This document shows positions 45,251 through 55,718 of a stretch of 64,000 bases of DNA, piece after piece. Source of the stretch: Pseudomonas sp. PSB18 (GTDB taxonomy: Bacteria; Pseudomonadota; Gammaproteobacteria; Pseudomonadales; Pseudomonadaceae). Within the stretch, counting starts at the first letter, position 1; each line of letters starts with the position of its first letter. Both the position numbers and the translations under genes were made by a program. Under the pieces are notes generated by a model. The model was not told the origin of the DNA and searched no databases. It was given only the letters and a program-made list of their open reading frames with translations. Location: contig NZ_NOIN01000016.1 in NCBI RefSeq assembly GCF_014596565.1, forward strand, positions 1-64,000, read 5' to 3'.

Positions 45251-45331
45251 GCGGCCTGCTATCGAGGGATACGACACTGGCGCTCGCGAGGGTAACGACA
45301 CCGATTTCCTTTAGCCTTGCGAGATATCCCC

Positions 45332-46630
45332 ATGACTCATCGTATTGTCATCGTTGGCGGCGGCGCCGGCGGCCTGGAGTTGGCTACCCGTCTGGGTAAG
45401 ACCCTGGGCAAACGAGGCACGGCCAGCGTGATGCTGGTCGACGCGAACCTGACCCACATCTGGAAACCCTTGCTGCACGAAGTGGCGGCCGGCTCCCTGA
45501 ACTCCTCCGAAGACGAACTCAACTACGTCGCCCAGGCGAAATGGAACCACTTCGAGTTCCAGCTCGGGCGCATGAGCGGCCTGGATCGCGAACGAAAAAG
45601 TATCCAACTGGCCGCCACCTACGACGAAGCCGGCGTGGAACTGCTGCCGGCCCGCGTGCTGGGCTACGACACCCTGGTGATTGCCGTCGGCAGTACCACC
45701 AACGACTTCGGCACAGAGGGCGCGGCGCAGCATTGCCTGTTCCTCGATACCCGCAAACAGGCCGAGCGCTTCCATCAGCAATTGCTCAATCATTACCTGC
45801 GCGCCCACGCCGGCCAGACCGATACCGTGGAGCGTATCAGCGTCGCCATCGTCGGTGCCGGTGCCACCGGCGTCGAACTGGCGGCCGAGCTGCATAACGC
45901 CGCCCATGAGCTGGCGGCCTATGGTCTGGACCGGATCAAGCCGGAAAACATGCACATCACCCTGATCGAAGCCGGGCCACGGGTGCTGCCGGCATTGCCG
46001 GAGCGTATCGGCGGGCCCGTGCACAAGACCCTGGAAAAGCTCGGGGTCAATGTCATGACCAACGCCGCGGTCGGCCAGGTAACGGCCGACAGCCTGATCA
46101 CCGTCGATGGCCAGGTGATCGACGCCAGCCTGAAAGTCTGGGCTGCCGGGATTCGCGCCCCGGAGTTCCTCAAGGACATCGACGGGCTGGAAACCAACCG
46201 GATCAACCAGTTGCACGTACTGCCCACTCTGCAGACCACCCGCGACGAGAACATCTTCGCCTTCGGCGACTGCGCCGCCTGCCCGCAACCGGACAGCGAC
46301 CGCAACGTACCGCCCCGCGCCCAGGCGGCGCACCAGCAGGCATCGCTGCTGGCCAAGTCCTTGAAGCTGCGGATCGAAGGCAAGGCGTTGCCGCATTACA
46401 AGTACACCGACTACGGCTCATTGATCTCGCTGTCGAAGTTCTCGGCGGTGGGCAACCTGATGGGCAATCTCACCGGCAGCGTGATGCTCGAAGGCTGGCT
46501 GGCGCGGATGTTTTATGTGTCGCTGTACCGCATGCACCAGATGGCGTTGTATGGGATGTTCCGTACGGCGATGTTGATGCTGGGCAGCAAGATTGGACGT
46601 GGGACCGAGCCGCGGCTCAAGTTGCACTGA
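45332..46630 (+). CDS. ndh: Type II NADH:quinone oxidoreductase (NDH-2)
   Basis: The 432-residue flavoprotein oxidises NADH and reduces quinone without pumping protons. It has an FAD Rossmann motif at the start (RIVIVGGGAGGLELATRLG), an NADH-binding motif (VAIVGAGATGVELAAEL), FAFGDCAACPQ and a C-terminal amphipathic membrane anchor (ARMFYVSLYRMHQMALYG). The ATG at 45332 starts two residues before the first strand; a TTG at 45317 is unlikely. Confidence 0.9.
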   Translation: MTHRIVIVGGGAGGLELATRLGKTLGKRGTASVMLVDANLTHIWKPLLHEVAAGSLNSSEDELNYVAQAKWNHFEFQLGRMSGLDRERKSIQLAATYDEAGVELLPARVLGYDTLVIAVGSTTNDFGTEGAAQHCLFLDTRKQAERFHQQLLNHYLRAHAGQTDTVERISVAIVGAGATGVELAAELHNAAHELAAYGLDRIKPENMHITLIEAGPRVLPALPERIGGPVHKTLEKLGVNVMTNAAVGQVTADSLITVDGQVIDASLKVWAAGIRAPEFLKDIDGLETNRINQLHVLPTLQTTRDENIFAFGDCAACPQPDSDRNVPPRAQAAHQQASLLAKSLKLRIEGKALPHYKYTDYGSLISLSKFSAVGNLMGNLTGSVMLEGWLARMFYVSLYRMHQMALYGMFRTAMLMLGSKIGRGTEPRLKLH

Positions 46631-46655
46631 AAATAGCAGTGGCCTGACACAGCGC

Positions 46656-46682
46656 TTTCGCGAGCAGGCTCGCTCCCACAAG
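46656..46682. repeat. Single REP
   Basis: TTTCGCGAGCAGGCTCGCTC then CCACAAG, one unpaired REP downstream of ndh. Confidence 0.8.
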
Positions 46683-46745
46683 TTCTGGTGGCGTATGCCC
46701 AATGTGGAAGCGGGCAGGCCTTAATGTAGTCAGTTAAGCCACAAA

Positions 46746-46838
46746 CCTGTGGGAGCAAAGCTTGCTCGCGATTGCGGTAAGTCAGTCACAATGTTGACTG
46801 GCCCATCGCTATCGCGAGCAAGCTTTGCTCCCACAGGT
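46746..46838. repeat. REPIN variant
   Basis: Arms CCTGTGGGAGCAAAGCTTGC and complement (GCAAGCTTTGCTCCCACAGG) with AAGCTT centres rather than AGCCTGCT. The arms pair perfectly. Confidence 0.88.
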
Positions 46839-46932
46839 GTTGCGCCGTTTGATCCTTTACTGACTAACATTAGGGAGCCCGGCTCCCACAGGGTCCGGTG
46901 GCGTACACTAATACTGCATCCACCCCGGATCC

Positions 46933-46960
46933 CATGTGGGAGCGAGCCTGCTCGCGAAGA
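46933..46960. repeat. Single REP
   Basis: CATGTGGGAGCGAGCCTGCTCGCGAAG in two halves, 37 bases from the end of the chemoreceptor gene. No partner nearby. Confidence 0.8.
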
Positions 46961-46996
46961 CGGCGGTGCTGTCGGCGCCGATCTACAACCCCGCAC

Positions 46997-48622
46997 TCAA
47001 ACCTGAAACCGCTGCACCATCGTGCGCAACGAATTCGCCAGTTGCGACAGCTCATGGCTGGACGCGCTGGTCTGGTCCGCGCCAGTGGCCGAGCGCACCG
47101 ACAGATCACGGATGTTCACCAGGTTGCGATCGACCTCGCGGGCCACCTGGGCCTGCTCTTCGGCCGCGCTGGCGATCACCAGGTTGCGCTCGTGGATTTC
47201 GCTGACCGACGCGGTGATGGTCTGCAACGCCTCCCCCGCCCGTTCCGCCATCGCCAGAGTGCTGGCGGCGCGGGTCGAGCTGGCCTGCATGGAATCCAGG
47301 GCCTGGGTGGCTCCGCTGCGCATGCCCTGGACCATTTGTTCGATTTCCTGGGTCGATTGCTGCGTGCGATAAGCCAGCGCTCGCACTTCATCAGCCACCA
47401 CCGCAAACCCACGACCACTTTCGCCGGCCCGGGCCGCTTCAATGGCCGCGTTGAGGGCCAGCAAATTGGTTTGCTCGGCAATGGCCCGGATCACATCCAG
47501 AACCTTGCCGATATCCTGCGACTGGTTGGCCAAGGATTGCACCAGCCCACCCGTCACCTGCACGTCGCTGGCAAGGGCGCCAATCGCGTCAACCGTGTCG
47601 CTGACCCGCTGCTGTCCGAGGGATGCCGACTCACTGGACTGACGCGTGGCGTCGGAGGTGGAAACGGCGTTGCGCGCCACTTCTTCTACGGCAGTGGTCA
47701 TTTCGGTGACAGCCGTGGCGGCCTGTTCAATTTCGTTGTTTTGTTGTTGCAGGCTCTGGGTGCTGTCAAGGGTGACGGCGTTCAGCTCATCGGCTGCCGT
47801 TGCCAACTGCGCCGCCGAACCGCTGATGCTCTGCAACGTATCGCGCAGGTTTTTCTGCATGGTCGTCAGGGCCTTGAGCAAGCGGCTCACTTCGTCGTTG
47901 CCATGGGTTTCGATTGGCCGGGTCAGGTCACCTTCAGCCACGCTTTCTGCGGCGCTCAGCGCCTCACCCAGGGGCTTGACGATGCTGCGCGTCAGCAACA
48001 TCGCGAGGGCCACCGTAGCCAGGGCGGCCAGCACGATGAAAAGGCTGACAATCATGCGGGAATTGGCGTAATGCTCCTGGGACTTCTGGCTCTCGATGGA
48101 CACCTGCTTGGAAAACAGCTCAGCCAGATCGTTGAGCTGCTTGCCGGAGCCGTCCACGACGGTTTTCATGTCCACCAGCAGCAGTTTGATCAGCTCGTCG
48201 CGGCGCCCCTGCTCCGCGAGGACGAAGGATTGCGCGATACCCGCGCGGTAGGCGGCAAAAGTCTGCTTGAACTGATCGTAGAGCGCTTTGCCTTCAGGGG
48301 TCACGACGAGTTTTTCGTAACTGGCGATTTTTTCGCTCAGTTCCTTGTCACGGACGTCCATTTGCCCGCGGTAGATCGAGGTGTTCTTGGGATCCTGATC
48401 CAGGGCCATGCGCAGGGAGATGGTACGAATACGCAGCATCCATTCACGAATCTCGTCACCGCCGCGAATGCTCGGTAGCCACTGGGTTTCCACCGCCACC
48501 TCACTGTCACGGATACTCGACATCTGCCCCAGCGCAAACATCCCGAGCAGTGCCACCAGCACGGCGATCAAGGCAAAACCCAGCGCCGCGCGAGGGGCGA
48601 TATTCAGTTGACGAAGAAACAT
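46997..48622 (-). CDS. Methyl-accepting chemotaxis protein
   Basis: The 541-residue receptor has a first membrane helix (about 12-34), a periplasmic four-helix-bundle sensor (about 35-190, TarH/4HB type), a second membrane helix (about 190-212), a HAMP domain (RSIVKPLGEALSAAESVAEGD) and a methyl-accepting coiled coil with the conserved tip EQTNLLALNAAIEAARAGESGRGFAVVADEVR (split by Gly). No C-terminal CheR pentapeptide is visible. Ligand unknown. Confidence 0.93.
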   Translation of the reverse strand: MFLRQLNIAPRAALGFALIAVLVALLGMFALGQMSSIRDSEVAVETQWLPSIRGGDEIREWMLRIRTISLRMALDQDPKNTSIYRGQMDVRDKELSEKIASYEKLVVTPEGKALYDQFKQTFAAYRAGIAQSFVLAEQGRRDELIKLLLVDMKTVVDGSGKQLNDLAELFSKQVSIESQKSQEHYANSRMIVSLFIVLAALATVALAMLLTRSIVKPLGEALSAAESVAEGDLTRPIETHGNDEVSRLLKALTTMQKNLRDTLQSISGSAAQLATAADELNAVTLDSTQSLQQQNNEIEQAATAVTEMTTAVEEVARNAVSTSDATRQSSESASLGQQRVSDTVDAIGALASDVQVTGGLVQSLANQSQDIGKVLDVIRAIAEQTNLLALNAAIEAARAGESGRGFAVVADEVRALAYRTQQSTQEIEQMVQGMRSGATQALDSMQASSTRAASTLAMAERAGEALQTITASVSEIHERNLVIASAAEEQAQVAREVDRNLVNIRDLSVRSATGADQTSASSHELSQLANSLRTMVQRFQV

Positions 48623-48729
48623 AACGGGCGCCCTTTTTTGTTATTGGCCTGGAATGGGGACGTGCCCCTGTCGGTGAGCTATCGGCAAGTTGTACGATAA
48701 CTTAAGACTTTCCAGCTTTTTTCGCGGGC

Positions 48730-48765
48730 AAAAAAAATCCCCGTATCTTTCGATACGAGGATTTT
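48730..48765 (-). terminator. Terminator of the tRNA array
   Basis: Minus-strand stem CCTCGTATC/GATACGGGG with a GAAA tetraloop and a long T run (48730-48738 as A on plus). It lies six bases past the last tRNA. Confidence 0.88.
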
Positions 48766-48770
48766 CAATA

Positions 48771-48847
48771 TGGTCGGGGTAAGGGGATTCGAACTCCTGA
48801 CATCCTGCTCCCAAAGCAGGCGCGCTACCGGACTGCGCTATACCCCG
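48771..48847 (-). tRNA. tRNA-Pro (UGG)
   Basis: Read on the minus strand, 77 nt starting CGGGGTATAGCGCAG and ending GACCA with encoded CCA. The anticodon loop is TTTGGGA, anticodon TGG. The T-loop GTTCGAATC is intact. The sequence is identical to the copy at 49023. Confidence 0.97.
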
Positions 48848-48941
48848 GTAATAAAAAGGCGACCCTTTCAAGTCGCCTTCCTCGATCAGCGCTTTTGGCC
48901 TCTGATCTTAAGATTCGATTCCAGCGAACTGGTCTCAAAAA

Positions 48942-49017
48942 TGGTGGGTCGTGTGGGATTCGAACCTACGACCAATTGGTTAAAAGCCAACTGCTCTACC
49001 AACTGAGCTAACGACCC
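48942..49017 (-). tRNA. tRNA-Lys (UUU)
   Basis: 76 nt on the minus strand starting GGGTCGTTAGCTCAG, anticodon loop CTTTTAA (anticodon TTT), T-loop GTTCGAATC, encoded CCA. Confidence 0.97.
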
Positions 49018-49022
49018 AAATA

Positions 49023-49099
49023 TGGTCGGGGTAAGGGGATTCGAACTCCTGACATCCTGCTCCCAAAGCAGGCGCGCTACCGGACTGCGCTATACCCCG
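49023..49099 (-). tRNA. tRNA-Pro (UGG), second copy
   Basis: 77 nt on the minus strand, identical to the copy at 48771. It is separated from tRNA-Lys by five bases. Confidence 0.97.
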
Positions 49100-49106
49100 A
49101 TTGAAA

Positions 49107-49182
49107 TGGCTCCGTGACCAGGACTCGAACCTGGGACCCAATGATTAACAGTCATTTGCTCTACCGACTGAGCTATCACGGA
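49107..49182 (-). tRNA. tRNA-Asn (GUU)
   Basis: 76 nt on the minus strand starting TCCGTGATAGCTCAG, anticodon loop CTGTTAA (anticodon GTT), encoded CCA. It is first in the transcript. Confidence 0.97.
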
Positions 49183-49279
49183 ACTGATATTTCAAGTTGC
49201 AACCTTGAAGCTTGATTGAAGCCAGCTTCAACCTCTTCTACCCGCCTGCATCGCTGCGTTCGTGTGTCTGAGGCGCGCT

Positions 49280-49307
49280 ATTCTACAATCTTAAAAACCT
49301 CTGTCAA
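49280..49307 (-). promoter_or_regulatory. Promoter of the tRNA array
   Basis: Minus-strand TTGACA (49302-49307), 16-base spacer, TAGAAT (49280-49285), then AGCGCGCC. This is nearly the same design as the rRNA promoters at 112-139 and 232-259. Confidence 0.87.
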
Positions 49308-49440
49308 CCCCTTAAATTGCTTTCAAGACAATGATTTGCAACTTATTTTGGATTCCTTCTCAGGGAGAAGTGATCCTAGGGGGTGACTGACTGCGGGGCG
49401 CACTTTACAAGCCTTTTCCTTTGAGTTCAACGGCCTGATG

Positions 49441-49469
49441 AAAAAAATGGCCTCGCAATGCGAGGCCAT
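49441..49469 (-). terminator. Rho-independent terminator of clpB
   Basis: Minus-strand stem ATGGCCTCGCA/TGCGAGGCCAT with a short loop and seven T residues, 24 bases past the clpB stop. Confidence 0.88.
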
Positions 49470-49492
49470 TCGGTCAACGACGGTGCAGCCTG

Positions 49493-52057
<2,565 letters not shown>

Positions 52058-52128
52058 AAGGTCACCTTCCTTTTGAGCAGGCCGGACCGAAAAACATCCT
52101 GAATGAAGAAACCTGCCAGATACCGATA

Positions 52129-52157
52129 TAGATGTGGTCGATTATGGAAGATTCAAG
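52129..52157 (-). promoter_or_regulatory. Heat-shock (sigma-32) promoter of clpB
   Basis: Minus-strand CTTGAAT (52157-52151), 13-base spacer, CCACATCTA (52137-52129). This fits CTTGAAA-N13-CCCCATNT with two changes. It suits a heat-shock chaperone. Confidence 0.78.
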
Positions 52158-52191
52158 CAGGCTCTGTTGATACAGATCAGTCAAATGTGGG

Positions 52192-52283
52192 CCTGTGGGA
52201 GCGAGCCGGCTCGCGGTATAGGTGTGCCAATCGATTAAAGGTTAGCTGACACGCCACTTTCGCGAGCAAGCTCGCTCCCACAG
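52192..52283. repeat. REPIN (first of a cluster of three elements)
   Basis: Arms CCTGTGGGAGCGAGCCGGCT and AGCAAGCTCGCTCCCACAG, slightly diverged. It lies between the clpB promoter and pgeF. Confidence 0.85.
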
Positions 52284-52325
52284 TGGATTTGCGGTGCATG
52301 CAGTATTGATGGACGACGCCGGACC

Positions 52326-52416
52326 GGTGGGAGCCGAGCTTGCTCGCGATAGCGGTGGCACATTCAACATGGGTGCAAGCAGACAGGACGCCATCGCGAG
52401 CAGGCTCGCTCCCACA
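52326..52416. repeat. REPIN (second of the cluster)
   Basis: Arms GGTGGGAGCCGAGCTTGCTC and CGAGCAGGCTCGCTCCCACAG. One arm has an extra C (GGGAGCCGAG), so the hairpin contains a bulge. Confidence 0.82.
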
Positions 52417-52458
52417 GTGGGTCTGTGGTGTATGTAGTATTTGTGCACGGCGCGGGAC

Positions 52459-52485
52459 TTGTGGGAGCGAGCCTGCTCGCGATGG
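52459..52485. repeat. Single REP (third of the cluster)
   Basis: TTGTGGGAGCGAGCCTGCTC then GCGATGG, unpaired, ending 23 bases before the pgeF stop. Confidence 0.82.
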
Positions 52486-52507
52486 CGGCGGCACGCCAAA
52501 CAGCCTT

Positions 52508-53233
52508 CTACTGTTCGATCCAGACCAGGGAGGCGAAGCGACCGGTGCGCGGGCTGCGACGGTAGGAAAAGAAGCGAGGATCGGTCACGGTGCACAACCC
52601 GCCGCCGTAGACTGTCGAGACACCCCGCGCGGCCAGCCGCAGGCGCGCCAATTCATAGATGTCGGCAAGAAACTTTCCGGCGTTGTGGCTGGGTACGAAG
52701 GCCTGTTCTGCCCGGGGCAATTGCGCGATGAACGCTTCACGCACTTCCGGCCCGACTTCGAAGGCTTGCGGTCCGATGGCCGGGCCAAGCCAGGCGATAA
52801 TCTCATCCGCCGGCGTTGCCAGGCTGTCGAGGGTGGCTTCCAGTACGCCGTTCGCCAGCCCGCGCCAGCCGGCATGGGCGGCCGCGACGCGCGTACCGGC
52901 GCGGTTGCAGAACAGCACGGGCAGGCAGTCCGCCGTCATCGCCGTGCAGGCGATACCCGGCGTGGCGGTCCAGCTGGCATCAGCGGTCGCGACCAAGGCC
53001 GGGTCGGCCTCGACCACGGCAATCCCGTGGACCTGCTGCAGCCAGGCCGGACGGATGGCGAATCGATCGGTGAGACGACGCCGATTTTCGGTGACGGCCC
53101 CTGGGTCATCATCGACATGGTCGCCGAGGTTGAGGCTGTCGAACGGCGCCAGGCTGACGCCGCCCGCACGGGTGGTGACGCAGGCCTTGACCCGGGCCGG
53201 TGCGGGCCAGTCGGGGATCAGCCAGTCACTCAT
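52508..53233 (-). CDS. pgeF: Polyphenol oxidase/laccase-domain protein PgeF (YfiH)
   Basis: The 241-residue protein belongs to the DUF152/YfiH family, which edits misincorporated L-serine in peptidoglycan precursors in E. coli. Metal-site residues are in QQVHG, TADCLPVLFC and AAHAGWRG. The ATG overlaps the rluD stop by four bases, so they are co-translated. Confidence 0.93.
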   Translation of the reverse strand: MSDWLIPDWPAPARVKACVTTRAGGVSLAPFDSLNLGDHVDDDPGAVTENRRRLTDRFAIRPAWLQQVHGIAVVEADPALVATADASWTATPGIACTAMTADCLPVLFCNRAGTRVAAAHAGWRGLANGVLEATLDSLATPADEIIAWLGPAIGPQAFEVGPEVREAFIAQLPRAEQAFVPSHNAGKFLADIYELARLRLAARGVSTVYGGGLCTVTDPRFFSYRRSPRTGRFASLVWIEQ

Positions 53234-54192
53234 CCGATGAACGCCTCTCGGTCCTGCTTGAGCAGCGTCAGCAGCCAGACGAAGTCATCCGGCAACGGCG
53301 ACTCCCAGCTCATGCGCTTACCGGTGGTCGGATGATCCAGTTCCAGGAAACGCGCATGCAGCGCCTGACGCGGGAAGTGCTTCAGGGACTCGACCATGGT
53401 CACGCTGGCGGCCGGCGGAATGCGGAAGCGGCCGCCATAGGCCGGGTCGCCCACCAACGGGAAGTTGATGTGGGCCATGTGCACGCGGATCTGGTGGGTA
53501 CGACCGGTTTCCAGCTTGACCCGCACATGGGTGTGGGAGCGGAAGCGTTCAAGCACGCGGTAATGACTGACCGCCGGCTTGCCGCCTTCCATCACCGCCA
53601 TGCGCTGGCGTTGCTGGCCGTGACGACCGATGGGGGCGTTGATCTTGCCGCCAGCGGTCACTACGCCGATCACGATGCATTCATAGATGCGGCTGACACT
53701 GCGGCTTTGCAGTTGTGCGACCAGTTGGGTCTGCGCCTGAATGGTCTTGGCCACCACCATCAGACCGGTGGTGTCCTTGTCGAGGCGGTGCACGATACCG
53801 GCCCGGGGCACATTGACGATATCCGGCACGTGATGCAGCAAGGCATTGAGCAAGGTGCCGTCGGCGTGACCGGCGGCCGGGTGCACCACCAGGCCCGCAG
53901 GCTTGTTGATCACCAGGATATCGTCGTCTTCATAGACGATGTCCAGGGCAATGTCCTGGGCAACCCATTCTCCCTGGGCTTCCTGTTCGGCGGTCAGCTC
54001 GAGGATGGCGCCGCCATGGACGATGTCGCGCGGACGGATGACCGCCCCATCCACCGTCAGGCGGCCGTCCTTGATCCAGGCGGAAAGGCGCGAGCGCGAA
54101 TGCTCGGTGAAGAGTTGGGCGGCGACTTGATCGAGGCGTTGGCCGCCCAAATCGGACGGCACCTCTGCGCGAAGTTCTATTTTATCGGACAT
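53230..54192 (-). CDS. rluD: 23S rRNA pseudouridine(1911/1915/1917) synthase RluD
   Basis: The 320-residue enzyme has an N-terminal S4 domain (RLDQVAAQLFTEHSRSRLSAWIKDG split at Ser) and a pseudouridine synthase domain with catalytic Asp138 (GIVHRLDKDTTGLMVV), ETGRTHQIRVH and NKPAGLVVHP. I chose the ATG at 54192 (MSDKIELRAEVPSD), which gives normal length. The frame stays open far upstream, but that part is antisense to bamD and meaningless. It is divergent from bamD. Confidence 0.95.
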   Translation of the reverse strand: MSDKIELRAEVPSDLGGQRLDQVAAQLFTEHSRSRLSAWIKDGRLTVDGAVIRPRDIVHGGAILELTAEQEAQGEWVAQDIALDIVYEDDDILVINKPAGLVVHPAAGHADGTLLNALLHHVPDIVNVPRAGIVHRLDKDTTGLMVVAKTIQAQTQLVAQLQSRSVSRIYECIVIGVVTAGGKINAPIGRHGQQRQRMAVMEGGKPAVSHYRVLERFRSHTHVRVKLETGRTHQIRVHMAHINFPLVGDPAYGGRFRIPPAASVTMVESLKHFPRQALHARFLELDHPTTGKRMSWESPLPDDFVWLLTLLKQDREAFIG

Positions 54193-54342
54193 GCTCGGAC
54201 TGGGCGTCGGCACAGCCTTTGGTTTCGGCTGCGCGCTTGTGGTTAAATACGGCGTCTTTTGCCCCGAGGCTTTCAACGGGGCGCTCATCATAACAGGACG
54301 GCCCCGCCCAAGACAGCGGCCGTCATAGGGACGCAAGCCGCC

Positions 54343-55359
54343 ATGCAAGTGAAACACCTGCTGCTGATCGCCATCCTCGCATTGACTGCTGCTTGCTCGT
54401 CGAAGGAAGTCGTAGACGAAAACCTGAGCGAAGTCGAACTGTACCAACAGGCGCAGAAGGACTTGGACAACAACAGCTACACCAGCGCCACCGCCAAGCT
54501 CAAGGCCCTGGAGTCGCGGTACCCGTTCGGCCGCTACGCCGATCAGGCCCAGCTGGAGCTGATCTACGCCAACTACAAGAACGCCGAGCCGGAAGCTGCG
54601 AAATCTGCCGCCGAACGTTTCATTCGCCTGCATCCACAGCATCCGAACGTCGACTACGCCTATTACCTCAAGGGCCTGACGTCTTTCGACCAGGACGTCG
54701 GCCTGCTGGCGCGCTTCCTGCCGCTGGACATGACCAAGCGTGACCCGGGCGCCGCGCGCGACTCGTACAACGAGTTCGCACAACTGACCAGCCGCTTCCC
54801 CAACAGCCGCTACTCGCCGGATGCCAAGCAGCGCATGATCTACCTGCGCAACCTGCTGGCCTCCTACGAAATCCACGTGGCCGACTACTACCTGACCCGT
54901 CAGGCCTACGTCGCCGCCGCCAACCGTGGCCGCTACGTGGTGGAAAACTTCCAGGAAACCCCTTCGGTGGGTGACGGCCTGGCGGTGATGACCGAGGCGT
55001 ACCAACGCCTGCACCTGGACGAACTGGCGGCCAGCAGCCTGGAAACCCTGAAGCTGAACTACCCGGATCACCCTTCCCTGGTCGACGGCCAGTTCACCCC
55101 ACGCGTCGCAGAAGCCGACAACCGTTCGTGGCTGAGCAAGGCGACCCTGGGCCTGATCGAGTCCCGTCCTCCCCTGCCACCGGGCGAAACCCGCGCCAAC
55201 CAGGACGTACAGCGTCAGTTCCAGGATGCCAAGGAAGCCATTCCGAACGAGCTCAAGCCAAAGGATGAAAATGGCGATGTGATCGAAGAACCGGAGCCTG
55301 AGGACAAATCCAGCGACCGTTCCTGGTTCAGCCACCTGACCTTCGGCCTGTTCGACTGA
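54343..55359 (+). CDS. bamD: Outer membrane assembly lipoprotein BamD
   Basis: The 338-residue lipoprotein is an essential part of the BAM complex. It has a lipobox LTAAC (Cys18) and five TPR units in the first 240 residues (ELYQQAQKDLDNNSYTSATAKL, RYPFGRYADQAQLELIYANY). The C-terminal tail is longer than in E. coli (245 residues) and acidic (EPEPEDKSSDRSWFSHLTFGLFD), as in other pseudomonads. Start ATG at 54343 opens directly with the signal peptide. Confidence 0.95.
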   Translation: MQVKHLLLIAILALTAACSSKEVVDENLSEVELYQQAQKDLDNNSYTSATAKLKALESRYPFGRYADQAQLELIYANYKNAEPEAAKSAAERFIRLHPQHPNVDYAYYLKGLTSFDQDVGLLARFLPLDMTKRDPGAARDSYNEFAQLTSRFPNSRYSPDAKQRMIYLRNLLASYEIHVADYYLTRQAYVAAANRGRYVVENFQETPSVGDGLAVMTEAYQRLHLDELAASSLETLKLNYPDHPSLVDGQFTPRVAEADNRSWLSKATLGLIESRPPLPPGETRANQDVQRQFQDAKEAIPNELKPKDENGDVIEEPEPEDKSSDRSWFSHLTFGLFD

Positions 55360-55374
55360 GTACAGTGCTTCAGC

Positions 55375-55405
55375 AAAAAGGGAGACCCGACGGTCTCCCT
55401 TTTTT
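55375..55405 (+). terminator. Rho-independent terminator of bamD
   Basis: Stem AAAAGGGAGACC/GGTCTCCCTTTT with a CGAC loop and a T run, 15 bases past the bamD stop. Confidence 0.92.
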
Positions 55406-55484
55406 GTGCCTGGATCCTATTGAACTGTGCGCAGCCCCAGTCCTTGGCTAAACTGCCTCATCTCTCGCCAGAAAGCCGCCTATC

Positions 55485-55718
55485 ATGCTCCGTCTATTGA
55501 TCTTGTTCGCCGTCGTTGCTTCAGCCATATGGATCTTTCGCAACGTGAAGCCCAAGGCGTCCGCGGCAAGCTCCTCCCGGGAACAGGATGCACCGCCCAT
55601 GGTCCGCTGCGCCCATTGTGGCGTGCACCTGCCGCGTGACCGGGCACTCCCCCTCCAACAACAGTGGTATTGCAGCCAGGCTCACCTCGAGCAAGGCCCG
55701 GACCCTCGTGATCGCTGA
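55485..55718 (+). CDS. PP0621-type small zinc-ribbon membrane protein
   Basis: The 77-residue protein has one N-terminal membrane helix (LRLLILFAVVASAIWIF) and a Cys-rich tail (VRCAHCGVHLPRDRAL, WYCSQAHLEQG), likely a small zinc site. Proteins like this precede pilS in many pseudomonads. Its last 11 bases overlap the pilS start, so it likely drives pilS translation. Function unknown. Confidence 0.85.
   Translation: MLRLLILFAVVASAIWIFRNVKPKASAASSSREQDAPPMVRCAHCGVHLPRDRALPLQQQWYCSQAHLEQGPDPRDR

Larger units (their letters stand above)
49183..49492. other. Intergenic region: tRNA promoter and clpB terminator
   Basis: Holds the leader (about 95 bases) and promoter of the tRNA array and the clpB terminator. 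No reading frame looks real. GCCAGCTTCAA/TTGAAGCTT-like inverted repeats near 49205-49232 may guide tRNA processing. Confidence 0.6.

Noticed and set aside
54193..55335. A long minus-strand open frame continuing upstream of rluD for about 380 codons
   Set aside because: It is antisense to bamD, whose lipobox and TPR pattern are clear. High-G+C DNA often leaves the antisense frame open.
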